DNA from: Betaproteobacteria bacterium | Lineage (GTDB): Bacteria; Pseudomonadota; Gammaproteobacteria; Burkholderiales; SG8-39 | Direction: 5' to 3' | Length of the DNA: 64,000 nt | Assembly: GCA_016195915.1 (NCBI GenBank) | Contig: JACPYS010000067.1 | Location: 1-64,000, forward strand | Shown: piece after piece, positions 1 to 9,250 of the stretch | How the letters are laid out: every line of letters starts with the position of its first letter | Numbering within the stretch: position 1 is the first letter of the stretch | Notes under the pieces: generated by a model | Told to the model about the DNA's origin: nothing | Databases searched by the model: none | What the model saw: the letters and a program-made list of their open reading frames with translations, nothing else | Position numbers and translations under genes: made by a program

Positions 1-488
1 CGCCGCCGAAAATCACCGCCAAGCAAGTTCGAGAAGCCACCGCGGAGCCCGCCACCGTGTAGTGGAGACCTTCAGCACCGTGCCACGCAGAATCAACTAC
101 TTAGCAACAGTGTCGGTGCTCAGTTGAGAAAGACGGGCTAGCCACGGCCGCCGTCAACCGGGCGAGTACATCCGTCGATTGACGCCGTAGGGCGAAGTAG
201 TTGATCCACCCCTGAAGCGCTGGGTCAGCGCGCGATAACGCGGCGGGCGATAAAACCCGAGCGCGATTCCCCCGCTTCCTTCGCCGCCGCATCGATATGC
301 CGCAACGCGCGCGCGGGCAGTGTGATATTCACCCGCTCGACTTCGTTTCAGCACTCCCCCCCAACCGAGTGCCAACAATCCACCTCTCAAGGTCAACGCC
401 ATCGCGCCGATGTTCGTTGTATGGGCGTTGCTCATTGCACAAGGTTCGTGTTAGCGTCTTTACGCTGGCTCGAACAAGGAGGCAACAA
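1..488. other. Non-coding or decayed stretch at window start
   Basis: No convincing intact gene lies here. Short frames exist on both strands, but none shows a domain or a plausible start. On the minus strand at about 101-292 there is a short peptide resembling the end of group II intron maturases, listed separately. The last 13 bases are the strong Shine-Dalgarno region of the AAA ATPase (AAGGAGG at 476-482, six bases before the ATG). I see no tRNA-like cloverleaf. Confidence 0.5.
101..292 (-). pseudogene. Possible group II intron maturase C-terminal remnant
   Basis: The reverse strand encodes a short frame containing DPALQGWINYFALRRQS. This resembles the 'LRGWxNYF' block near the C-terminus of group II intron reverse transcriptase/maturases. 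Upstream sequence in the same frame does not show the reverse transcriptase core (no YADD box), so at most this is a decayed tail. The match is one short block, and chance similarity is possible. A protein search of this 63-residue peptide would decide. Confidence 0.25.
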
Positions 489-1469
489 ATGTCAGCTTCC
501 GTCACCACGCCACTGGCAATCCCGATCGCGGGTTTCCGCGACGTTTACGCCGTCGCCGGAGTCGAAAAGGCGCTCTCCGAACTTACCCCGACCGCCAACG
601 AATCGCTGCGCGCCACCTACGAGAAGATGCTGCGCATGGGAGGCCAGCGCTTCACCGTCAAGCCCTCGTCGATGCCCGACATGACGGAGCTTGCCGACGA
701 TCTGCCGAATTTCGCCGAGGTGCTCGAGGACATCCGCAAGCACCTCGCGCTGTGCATCGATTCGAGCGACGCCATCGAGATGCCGCCGATGCTGCTGCTT
801 GGCGGCCCCGGCATCGGCAAGACGCATTTCGTGCGCCGCATTTCGGAGCTGATCGGCACCGGCTACGGCTTCGTGCCGATGAGTTCGCTCACCGCGGGAT
901 GGATCCTGTCCGGCGCATCGTCGCAGTGGAAGAACGCCAAGCCGGGCAAGGTGTTCGACACCTTCCTCAACGGCGACTACGCCAATCCGGTGATGGTGGT
1001 GGACGAGATCGACAAGGCCTCCGCGGAGGGGCATTACGACCCGCTCGGCGCGCTCTACGCCCTGCTCGAAGGCGACACCGCAACTCGATTCGTCGACGAA
1101 TTCGTCGAACTGCCGATCGACGCCTCGGGCGCGGTATGGTTCGCTACGGCCAACGAGGCGGAACGCATTCCCGAGCCGATCCTAAACCGCATGAACGTCT
1201 ACGAAATCGACGCGCCGGATGCCGAAGGCGCGGCGCGCATCGCGCAGAACATCTACGCGGAAATCCGGGAAGCGCACGATTGGGGCCGTCGCTTCCCGGA
1301 TGCGCCGGATGAATCCGTGCTCGAGAAACTCGCGAGCCTGAGCCCGCGCGAAATGCGCCGCGCCCTGCAATCGGCGTTCGGCAACGCCAAGCTCGCCAGC
1401 CGCAACGAACTCGCGCCCGCGGACATCCAGGACCTGGGCAAGTCGCGCAAGCAGCGCGTCGGTTTTTAG
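489..1469 (+). CDS. Lon-type AAA ATPase without protease domain
   Basis: Predicted cytoplasmic AAA+ ATPase of 326 residues. Visible motifs are Walker A GGPGIGKT (residues 105-112), Walker B VMVVDEID, a sensor-1 ATAN and an arginine-finger-like LNRM, followed by a C-terminal helical lid with SPREMRR. The ATPase core resembles that of Lon, but no Ser-Lys protease domain follows and the family length is far too short for Lon. The start was chosen at ATG 489 because AAGGAGG lies six bases upstream; an in-frame ATG at 297 would add 64 low-complexity residues with no ribosome site. The stop overlaps that of the convergent mocA-like gene by three bases. Its partner or substrate is unknown. Confidence 0.85.
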   Translation: MSASVTTPLAIPIAGFRDVYAVAGVEKALSELTPTANESLRATYEKMLRMGGQRFTVKPSSMPDMTELADDLPNFAEVLEDIRKHLALCIDSSDAIEMPPMLLLGGPGIGKTHFVRRISELIGTGYGFVPMSSLTAGWILSGASSQWKNAKPGKVFDTFLNGDYANPVMVVDEIDKASAEGHYDPLGALYALLEGDTATRFVDEFVELPIDASGAVWFATANEAERIPEPILNRMNVYEIDAPDAEGAARIAQNIYAEIREAHDWGRRFPDAPDESVLEKLASLSPREMRRALQSAFGNAKLASRNELAPADIQDLGKSRKQRVGF

Positions 1470-2047
1470 ACCACCACGGGCGGCATCAGATCGCTTGGCT
1501 TGTCGATGTCGCGGATGGCGCCCGGGTCGCCGCAGGGGATCTTGCGCAAAACGGCGGCGTGCGCTTCGAGCAACGCTCGCGCGCCGGAATCGCCCTCCAG
1601 GGCCACAAGTTCAGCGTAGTACTCAGCGGCAATTCCCACGGGATGCCCGCGCCGCGCGCGGAAATACGGCGCCACGAGCTTCGCACCGGATTCCATCGCT
1701 TCGCGCACCGCGATGATCGTGCTCGGCCGCAGGAACGGCATGTCTGCGAGCGCGACCAGGTAGCAGCGTCCGGGACCGGCGGCGCGGACCGCATGCGCAA
1801 GGCTCACCCCCATCCCCTCGCCGGCCCGAGTGCATTCCTCGACACGGCATCCGGCCTCACGCAGCTTATGCGCCAGCGGATGCTCAAGCGAGCGCACCAC
1901 CGCAATGCATTCCGGAACCGCGGCGAGCAGGTGGCGCGCGGCAGCCAGCGCGATCGGCTCGCCGGTAGGCAGCAGATGCAGCAGCTTGTCCGAGCCGAAA
2001 CGCGATGCCGATCCTGCCGCGAGCAGCAGGCCGACGCAACCGGGCAC
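1466..2047 (-). CDS. mocA: MocA-like molybdenum cofactor nucleotidyltransferase
   Basis: A 193-residue MobA-like NTP transferase. It begins with the nucleotide-binding block GLLLAAGSASRFGSDKLL and carries ALADMPFL (metal-binding aspartate) and a GHPVG box, as in CTP:molybdopterin cytidylyltransferase (MocA) or the related MobA. The start is GTG 2047, which overlaps the xdhC stop in TAGTG and so suggests translational coupling; longer in-frame starts would run inside xdhC. Coupling to XdhC favours MocA, which makes the cytosine dinucleotide cofactor of xanthine/CO dehydrogenase-type enzymes, and such an enzyme is encoded at 24.5-28.2 kb. CTP versus GTP specificity cannot be read directly. Confidence 0.82.
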   Translation of the reverse strand: MPGCVGLLLAAGSASRFGSDKLLHLLPTGEPIALAAARHLLAAVPECIAVVRSLEHPLAHKLREAGCRVEECTRAGEGMGVSLAHAVRAAGPGRCYLVALADMPFLRPSTIIAVREAMESGAKLVAPYFRARRGHPVGIAAEYYAELVALEGDSGARALLEAHAAVLRKIPCGDPGAIRDIDKPSDLMPPVVV

Positions 2048-3054
2048 TAAGCCTTGACCTCGCAGGCGGAAGGGTCGAAGCGGCTGGTCTGCTTCGCCGC
2101 CCAATCGGTGTTGGCGACGCCGTGCCGCACCGCGGTCATCTCGGCGAGGATCGCCACCGCGATCTCGGGCGGCGTCTTCGAGCCGATGTACAGCCCGACG
2201 GGCCCGCGCAGGCGTTCGATCTCGGCCGCCGCCAGGTCGAATTCCACCAGCCGCTTTCTTCTCGCGTCGTTGTTCTTCTTCGAGCCGATTGCGCCAACAT
2301 AGAACGCCGCCGATTTGAGCGCCTCCATGAGCGCGAGGTCATCGAGCTTGGGGTCGTGCGTGAGCGCCACCACCGCGCTGTGCCCGTCAAGGTTGGCCTC
2401 GCGGATCACGTCGTCGGGCATCGCGCGGGTGAGTTCGACATCCGGCAAGTCCCATCCGGCGTAGTACTCCTCGCGCGGCTCCACCACCAGCACGTGGTAA
2501 TCGAGCATGCGCGCCATTTCCGCAAGGTAGCGCGTGAGCTGCCCCGCTCCGATCAACACCAGCCGCCAGCGCGGCCCGTGAACGGAAAAAAGCGTCTTGC
2601 CGTCGAATTCCAGCGCATCGCTCCACTTGCCTGGAACGAGCTCCGATCTGCCGGTGTCCATCTCCAGGCGCCGCGCGATCAACTGCTGCCGGCCGATGAT
2701 GGCGAGCAAATCGCGAAAGTTCGTGTCCTTGCCGATGGGCTCGAGCACCACCTGCAGCGTGCCGCCGCAGGGCAGGCCCCAGCGCGTCGCGTCCTCGTTG
2801 GTGACGCCGTAGGTGACGAGCTGCGGCTTGTCCCTCGCCACCGCCCTGGCCTTCACTTTCTCGATCAGGTCGTCCTCGACGCACCCGCCCGACACCGACC
2901 CCGACACCAGCCCGTCGTCTCGCACGGCGACCATCGAGCCGACCGGGCGCGGCGCCGACCCCCAGGTCTTGACGATGGTTCCCACCGTGGCCGTGTGCTC
3001 GCCGTCCACCCATTCGATTGCGGTTCTGAGCACTTCGATATCTACGCTGTCCAT
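2047..3054 (-). CDS. XdhC/CoxI family molybdenum enzyme maturation factor
   Basis: A 335-residue protein with the N-terminal XdhC/CoxI domain (GSAPRPVGSMVAVRDDG, then SGSVSGGCVEDDL) and a C-terminal Rossmann-like domain (LVLIGAGQLTRYLAEMA, later VGAIGSKKN). Members of this family bind and sulfurate the molybdenum cofactor and insert it into xanthine dehydrogenase or CO dehydrogenase-like hydroxylases. It is followed by mocA with a one-base overlap, forming a two-gene cofactor maturation unit. The natural client is probably the CoxSLM enzyme 21 kb away, but that is inference. The start at ATG 3054 gives the complete N-terminal domain. Confidence 0.9.
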   Translation of the reverse strand: MDSVDIEVLRTAIEWVDGEHTATVGTIVKTWGSAPRPVGSMVAVRDDGLVSGSVSGGCVEDDLIEKVKARAVARDKPQLVTYGVTNEDATRWGLPCGGTLQVVLEPIGKDTNFRDLLAIIGRQQLIARRLEMDTGRSELVPGKWSDALEFDGKTLFSVHGPRWRLVLIGAGQLTRYLAEMARMLDYHVLVVEPREEYYAGWDLPDVELTRAMPDDVIREANLDGHSAVVALTHDPKLDDLALMEALKSAAFYVGAIGSKKNNDARRKRLVEFDLAAAEIERLRGPVGLYIGSKTPPEIAVAILAEMTAVRHGVANTDWAAKQTSRFDPSACEVKA

Positions 3055-3089
3055 GGCATTTCCCGATCCGAGAGCGCGGAAGATTACGC

Positions 3090-4478
3090 CTATTTGGCCG
3101 CCTCCGCAGCCGCGAAGTTCAAACTGACCCGGCAGCCGCGCCCGCCTTGCGCGTTCGGCGCACCGTCATCTACGGTAACGGCGGCGCCGTGCGTCGCCGC
3201 GATCTCGCGCACGATCGCCAATCCCAGGCCGCTGCCGGTGCCGGAGGTACCAGGCAGGCGGTAGAAGCGCTCCAGCACCCGCTCGCGCTCGCCCGGCGGG
3301 ATTCCCGGACCGCTGTCCTCGACTTCCATGAACGGGGCCGAACGCATGCCGGTGCGCACCGTGACGTTGCCTCCCGCTGGCGTGTACTCGACGGCATTGC
3401 CGAGCAGATTGACGAGTGCCTCGCGCAGCAGAAGCGCATCGCCGTGTACGGTGGCCGGGGCAATATCGAAACCAAGGTCGATCTCGCGCTCGAGCGCCCG
3501 ATGCACCCACTCGTCGGTGCAGTCCTCGACCACGCGCTTCAAATCGGTCGCGCTCCGCTCGGCAGGACGCTCCCCGCCCGGCTCGGCACGCGCCAGCGCA
3601 AGCAGCTGATTGGCCAGGCGCGCCGTGCGGATGGTCGCGGTGTGTACCTGCTCGAGTTCCGCGCGACACGCATCCGGCACCGGCTGCGCGAGCGCCAGTT
3701 CGGTGTGCGCCTGCAGGCCGGCGAGCGGCGTGCGCAGCTGGTGCGCCGCATTGGACAGGAAACGTTGCTGGTTGAGGTTCGCTTCGCCCACGCGGCCGAA
3801 CAGGCGGTTCAAGGCGCGCACCAGCTGTCGCGCCTCCTCGGGGGCCTGGCCTTCGTCGATCGGGTAGAGGTCGCGCGGCGAGCGCGAACGGATTTCTTCC
3901 GACAGCTGCGCGAGCGGCTCCAGCCCGCGCCTCACGCCGAGCCAGACCAGCGCCAGGGCGAACAGCGCGAGCACCAGTTCCGGAAGCACGTTCCACAGCA
4001 GGATCTCGCGCACCAGACGCTGGCGCTTGATCGTCGTCTCCGCAACGATGACGGTGCAGATTTCGCCGCCGCAGGACACCAGCAAGGCAGCGGCGCGGAT
4101 TTTCTCCCCGCCGTATTCGGCATCGTAGACGATCACGCTGTCCTCGGGCTTCTGCCCGGGCGGCGGAAGCGGCAGGTCGTGCTCGCCATCGATGCGTTCC
4201 CCGCGCGCGTCAAGCACCAGGTAGTAGATGCGGTCGAACCGGTCGGTGCGCAGCACCTGCTGGGCGACGCTGGGAAGATCCACGAAGGCCTGCCCCCCCT
4301 CCATGCGGATGCGGTCGCCGACCGCGACGCCATTGTTGATCAGGCCGTGGTCGAACGCATCCATCGCCGGCTCGACGGAAAAGTAATACGCAGCGATCGA
4401 ACTGACTGCGAGGATTGCGGCGAGCGGCACCAGCAGCCGCTGCAGCAGGCGGACCCGCAGGCTCGTGGACTTCGGCAA
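3090..4478 (-). CDS. Sensor histidine kinase (TctE/QseC type)
   Basis: Inner-membrane histidine kinase of 462 residues. TM1 lies at about 14-33 and TM2 at about 165-182, enclosing a periplasmic sensor of about 130 residues with a CGGEIC pair of cysteines. A HAMP-like linker follows, then the dimerisation box SNAAHQLRTPLAG with phospho-acceptor His246, an N box (EALVNLLGNAVEYTP), and G boxes VEDSGPGIP and GTGSGLGLAIV. The start is TTG 4478, two bases after the stop of the upstream regulator, with AAGG nearby. It ends the operon containing two response regulators downstream of the metal-efflux genes, so a metal-responsive role is likely. The ligand is not evident. Confidence 0.9.
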   Translation of the reverse strand: MPKSTSLRVRLLQRLLVPLAAILAVSSIAAYYFSVEPAMDAFDHGLINNGVAVGDRIRMEGGQAFVDLPSVAQQVLRTDRFDRIYYLVLDARGERIDGEHDLPLPPPGQKPEDSVIVYDAEYGGEKIRAAALLVSCGGEICTVIVAETTIKRQRLVREILLWNVLPELVLALFALALVWLGVRRGLEPLAQLSEEIRSRSPRDLYPIDEGQAPEEARQLVRALNRLFGRVGEANLNQQRFLSNAAHQLRTPLAGLQAHTELALAQPVPDACRAELEQVHTATIRTARLANQLLALARAEPGGERPAERSATDLKRVVEDCTDEWVHRALEREIDLGFDIAPATVHGDALLLREALVNLLGNAVEYTPAGGNVTVRTGMRSAPFMEVEDSGPGIPPGERERVLERFYRLPGTSGTGSGLGLAIVREIAATHGAAVTVDDGAPNAQGGRGCRVSLNFAAAEAAK

Positions 4479-4480
4479 CG

Positions 4481-5152
4481 CTATGCCTTGAATTCTTCGA
4501 GCATGTAGCCGAAGCCCCGCACCGTGCGGATGCGGATCCCCGCAGACTCGAGCTTGGTGCGCAGCCGCGAGATGTAAACCTCGATGGCGTTATGCGAGAG
4601 ATCCTCCTCCCAGCCGGCGACCGCTTGGATGATCACTTCCTTGCTCGCCACTTTCTCGACCTTGCCGAGCAAAACTTCCAGCACCGCCCATTCGCGCGCC
4701 GCGAGCTCGAGCGGCTCGCCGTTGAGGTAAGCCCTTCTCGATCCGGTATCGAGCTCGAGCGGGCCGTGCGTCAGGCGTGGCCCGGATTGAGCTTTCCCGC
4801 GGCGCGTGAGCGCCCTCACGCGCGCGACCAGCTCGCGCATGGCTAACGGCTTGGCCATATAGTCATCGGCGCCGAGGTCGAGGCCGTGCACGCGATCATC
4901 GATGGCATCGCGCGCAGTCAGCACCAGCACCGGCACCGGCCGCCCCTGAAGGCGCAGCCGGCGCAGCACCTCGAACCCGTCCAGGCCGGGCAGACCGATG
5001 TCGAGGATCATCAGATCGAAGCTTTCCTGCGAGGCCGCCAGCAGCGCGCGCTCGCCGCTTTTCATCACGTCCACGGAATGGCCTTCGCTCTCCAGGATGC
5101 GGGCGATCCCCGCGGAGAGCAAGGCGTCGTCTTCTACGATCAGGATGCGCAT
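4481..5152 (-). CDS. OmpR-family response regulator 1
   Basis: A 223-residue response regulator. The receiver domain begins MRILIVEDDALL, with phospho-acceptor Asp51 in LDIGLPGLDGF and the conserved Lys in MAKPLAMREL. The C-terminal winged helix ends with the OmpR-type block EVYISRLRTKLESAG and RTVRGFGYMLEE. ATG 5152 was chosen because the receiver fold starts there; upstream in-frame sequence has no domain. It lies 28 bases after response regulator 2 and 2 bases before the kinase, so the three are probably cotranscribed. It is closely similar to regulator 2, suggesting tandem duplication. Confidence 0.92.
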   Translation of the reverse strand: MRILIVEDDALLSAGIARILESEGHSVDVMKSGERALLAASQESFDLMILDIGLPGLDGFEVLRRLRLQGRPVPVLVLTARDAIDDRVHGLDLGADDYMAKPLAMRELVARVRALTRRGKAQSGPRLTHGPLELDTGSRRAYLNGEPLELAAREWAVLEVLLGKVEKVASKEVIIQAVAGWEEDLSHNAIEVYISRLRTKLESAGIRIRTVRGFGYMLEEFKA

Positions 5153-5180
5153 GACGGCAGGCGGGGGGCGAAGACTTTCA

Positions 5181-5930
<750 letters not shown>

Positions 5931-6068
5931 CGGAGACTCCGATTCAATGGGCGGAGCTAGCGCCCTGATGCGGCTTTGGGCCCGATCAGCATTCAGGCAT
6001 TCTGCGAGGCGCCGCTTTCGCTACGCTTAACTCAAGCTTGCGTCCGCCTGACGAAACGGACAGGCAGT

Positions 6069-6085
6069 TTGATTCTTCAGATCAA
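6069..6085. promoter_or_regulatory. Inverted repeat upstream of the two-component operon
   Basis: The gap between the RND gene end and response regulator 2 contains TTGAT-N7-ATCAA. This short perfect inverted repeat could be an operator for an OmpR-type regulator or part of a hairpin. No convincing -35/-10 pair was found beside it, so its role is speculative. Confidence 0.25.
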
Positions 6086-6114
6086 GCGATCTCGGGAGCG
6101 CGCGGTCCGGAGAC

Positions 6115-9100
6115 TCATTCGACCTGTTCCGTCAGGCGCGTGCGCCCCTTCAGGCGCGAAATGAGCACGTACAGCACCGGCAGCACGAACAGCGTCAGCA
6201 GCGTCGCTGAAACGAGCCCCCCGATCACCACCACCGCAAGCGGCTTTTGCGTCTCGGCCCCAATCCCGGTCGAGAGCGCCATCGGCAACAGCCCCAGGCT
6301 GGCGAGCAGCGCGGTCATCAGCACGGTACGCAGCCGCATGATCGCGCCCTTGGTCACGGCCTCCTCCGCTGAAGCGCCCTGACCGCGCAAGTCGTTGAAC
6401 AGCGTCACCATCACCACGCCGTTGAGCACCGCCTGGCCGAACAGCGCAATGAAGCCGATCGCCGCCGACACCGACAGATAGATGCCCGTCAGATAGAGCG
6501 CCAGAATGCCGCCGACGATCGAGAACGGGATGTTGGCGATGATCAGCAACGCGCTGCGAAACGAGCCGAATGCGTCGAACAGCAGCAGGAAGATCACCAG
6601 CACCGAGATCGGCACGATCACCGAAAGGCGCGCCATGGCACGCTCCTGGTTCTCGAATTCGCCGGACCAGTTGATGCTGTAGCCATCGGGCAGGCGCACA
6701 TTGCTCGCTACGCGCTCCTGCATGTCGGCAACCACACTGCCCATGTCACGGCCGCGGATGAACACGCCGATCGCCAACACCCGCTTCGAGCCCTCGCGCG
6801 CAATATTCATGCTGCCGCCCACGGTGCGGAAGCTCGCCACCTCGGCGAGCGGCACGTAGGCGCCGCCCGGCGTCGCCACCAGCAGCGTCTGCATCCGCGT
6901 CAGTCCGCGCTCCGACTCGTCGAGTCGCACTGCGACGCCGAAGCGCTGCTCGCCTTCCCACATCTGCGTCACCTGCTTGCCGCCGAGCGCGGTCTCGATC
7001 ACGTCCTGGATATCGGCGACGTTGAGGCCGTAGCGCGCGGCGCGCGCGCGATCGACCTTGACCTGGATCTGCGGCAACTCGCCCAGCCGGTCGACGAAGG
7101 CACGCGCCACCCCATCGACGCCTTCGACGCTTTTCAACACCGCGAGCGCCTGGTCGCGCAGCACGTCGAGGTCGTCGCCGAACACCTTGATCACGATCTG
7201 CCCGTCGATCTGCGAAATCGACTCGAGCACGTTGTCGCGGATCGGCTGCGAGAAACTCGGCTGGACGCCGGGAATCTTCGACACCTCCAGGTCCATCTCG
7301 CGCAGCAGCTTTGCCTTGTCGATGCCGCGCTTCCATTCGGACTCGGGCTTCAGGTCGACCAGGAATTCGGTCATTGAAATCAGCTTGGGGTCGGTGCCAT
7401 CCTCGGGCCGCCCCGCCTTGGAGGTAACGCTCGTTACTTCCGGAAACTTCCGGATCGCCTGGCGCACCTGCCGCGCCATGTCCTGGGCCTCTGACACCGA
7501 CACGCTGGTCGGCAGCTGCACGTTGACCCAGACCGAACCCTCGTTCAACTCGGGAAGAAACTCCGTGCCGAGCATGGGGACCAGCGCGAGGCTGGCCGCG
7601 AGCGAGACTAGCGCCGCGCCGATCACGATGCGCTTGTGACCGAGCGCCCAGGCCAGCGCCGGTTCGTACACCCGGCGCGCCGCATGCACCAGAAAATTCT
7701 CCTTCTCCGGAAGATTCCGCTTCAGCATCAGCGAGCACAGCAGCGGCACCAGAGTAAGCGACAGAATCAGCGCTCCGATCAATGCGGAGACCACCGAATA
7801 GGCCATGGGCGCGAAGATGCGTCCCTCGTGGCGCTGCAGCGTGAAGATCGGAATGTGCGCCGCGATGATGATCAGCATCGAAAACAGCGTCGGCCGGCCG
7901 ACCTCGATCACCGACTCGAGAATCAGGCTCTTGCGCCTGCCGTCGTCGAGCTGCTGGTGTTCGCGCGCCGCGTCCGAGAGCCTGCGGAACACGTTTTCGA
8001 CCACGATCACCGAGCCGTCGACGATGATGCCGAAATCCATCGCGCCGAGCGAAAGCAGGTTCGCCGGTATGCCGATCCAGGTCAGACCGAGGAAGGTGGC
8101 GAGCAGCGCGAGCGGGATGGTGATCGCGACGATCGCAGCGGCGCGCAGGTTGCCGAGGAACAGCCACAGGACGACCGACACCAGCAGCGCGCCTTCGAGC
8201 AGGTTGGTGAATACGGTGGTGAGCGTCTTGCCGATGAGCCAGGTGCGGTCATAGATCGGTACGATCTTCATCCCCGGTGGCAGGCTGCTTGCGTTGAGCG
8301 CGTCGATCTTCTCGCGCACCACCTTCAGCACCCTCGCCGGGTTCTCGCCGCGTCGCATCAGCACCACGCCGGTGACGATGTCGTCCTCGTCGTCCTGGCC
8401 CGCGACGCCCTGGCGCGGCACGGCGCCCACCGTCACGTGCGCGATGTTCTTCACCAGCACAGGCGTGCCATTGCGCTCGGCCACCACCACGTTCTCGATG
8501 TCTTCGGCGCCCTGGAACAGACCCAGGCCGCGGATCAGGTACTGCTGCCGCCCTTGCTCGACGTAGCTGCCGCCGGCGTTCGAGTTACCGCGCTCGATCG
8601 CCTGGGACAGCTGGCCGAGCGTGACCTTGTAGTCGCGCATGCGCCCGGCATCCGGGTGCACCTCGTACTGCTTCACCAGCCCGCCGAGGGCCACCACGTC
8701 CGCCACGCCCGGCACCTGTTTCAACTGCCGCGCGACGATCCAGTCCTGCGCGGTGCGCATGTCGCGCGCTGCCGAACTGCCGGGCGCGTCCTTGGCGCCG
8801 TCCATCTTCATCCGGTAGCGGTAGATTTCTCCGATGGCGGTGGAAAACGGCGCCAGTTCGGCCTGCACGCCTGACGGAAGATCGACTTCGCGCAAGCGTT
8901 CGACCACCTGCTGGCGCGCAAAATATCCGTTCACCCCGTCGTCGAAAGTGATGATCACGAACGACAGGCCGAACTGGGTATGCGAGAACATTCGCACCGC
9001 GCCCGGCAGGCCCGACAGGCCGACTTCGAGCGGAATCGTGACCTGCTTCTCGACTTCTTCGGCGGCGCGCCCGGAGAACAGCGCAATCACCGTCACCTGA

Positions 9101-9234
9101 GTGTCGGTCACGTCCGGAAACGCCTCGACCGGAAGGTTCTTGAAGGCGATCGACCCTCCGCCGACAAACAGGATCGTGCCCAGCAGGATGAACAGCGGCT
9201 GGTACAGGGCGAAGCGGACGATGCGGTCGATCAC
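6115..9234 (-). CDS. czcA: Heavy-metal efflux RND pump (CzcA-like), pump 1
   Basis: A 1039-residue HME-RND transporter of full family length: 12 predicted TM segments and two large periplasmic loops in the inner membrane. The proton-relay region in TM4 reads AMDFGIIVDGSVIVVEN, retaining the Asp-Asp-Glu pattern of divalent-cation pumps such as CzcA/CnrA rather than the CusA pattern; Zn, Co, Cd or Ni export is therefore more likely than Cu/Ag. The start is GTG 9234, 16 bases after the adaptor stop. It forms an operon with the adaptor (9251) and the outer membrane factor (10414) upstream, the order C-B-A found in czc systems. Exact metal specificity is not determinable here. Confidence 0.93.
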   Translation of the reverse strand: MIDRIVRFALYQPLFILLGTILFVGGGSIAFKNLPVEAFPDVTDTQVTVIALFSGRAAEEVEKQVTIPLEVGLSGLPGAVRMFSHTQFGLSFVIITFDDGVNGYFARQQVVERLREVDLPSGVQAELAPFSTAIGEIYRYRMKMDGAKDAPGSSAARDMRTAQDWIVARQLKQVPGVADVVALGGLVKQYEVHPDAGRMRDYKVTLGQLSQAIERGNSNAGGSYVEQGRQQYLIRGLGLFQGAEDIENVVVAERNGTPVLVKNIAHVTVGAVPRQGVAGQDDEDDIVTGVVLMRRGENPARVLKVVREKIDALNASSLPPGMKIVPIYDRTWLIGKTLTTVFTNLLEGALLVSVVLWLFLGNLRAAAIVAITIPLALLATFLGLTWIGIPANLLSLGAMDFGIIVDGSVIVVENVFRRLSDAAREHQQLDDGRRKSLILESVIEVGRPTLFSMLIIIAAHIPIFTLQRHEGRIFAPMAYSVVSALIGALILSLTLVPLLCSLMLKRNLPEKENFLVHAARRVYEPALAWALGHKRIVIGAALVSLAASLALVPMLGTEFLPELNEGSVWVNVQLPTSVSVSEAQDMARQVRQAIRKFPEVTSVTSKAGRPEDGTDPKLISMTEFLVDLKPESEWKRGIDKAKLLREMDLEVSKIPGVQPSFSQPIRDNVLESISQIDGQIVIKVFGDDLDVLRDQALAVLKSVEGVDGVARAFVDRLGELPQIQVKVDRARAARYGLNVADIQDVIETALGGKQVTQMWEGEQRFGVAVRLDESERGLTRMQTLLVATPGGAYVPLAEVASFRTVGGSMNIAREGSKRVLAIGVFIRGRDMGSVVADMQERVASNVRLPDGYSINWSGEFENQERAMARLSVIVPISVLVIFLLLFDAFGSFRSALLIIANIPFSIVGGILALYLTGIYLSVSAAIGFIALFGQAVLNGVVMVTLFNDLRGQGASAEEAVTKGAIMRLRTVLMTALLASLGLLPMALSTGIGAETQKPLAVVVIGGLVSATLLTLFVLPVLYVLISRLKGRTRLTEQVE

Positions 9235-9250
9235 GCGGGTGCCGTTTGCG

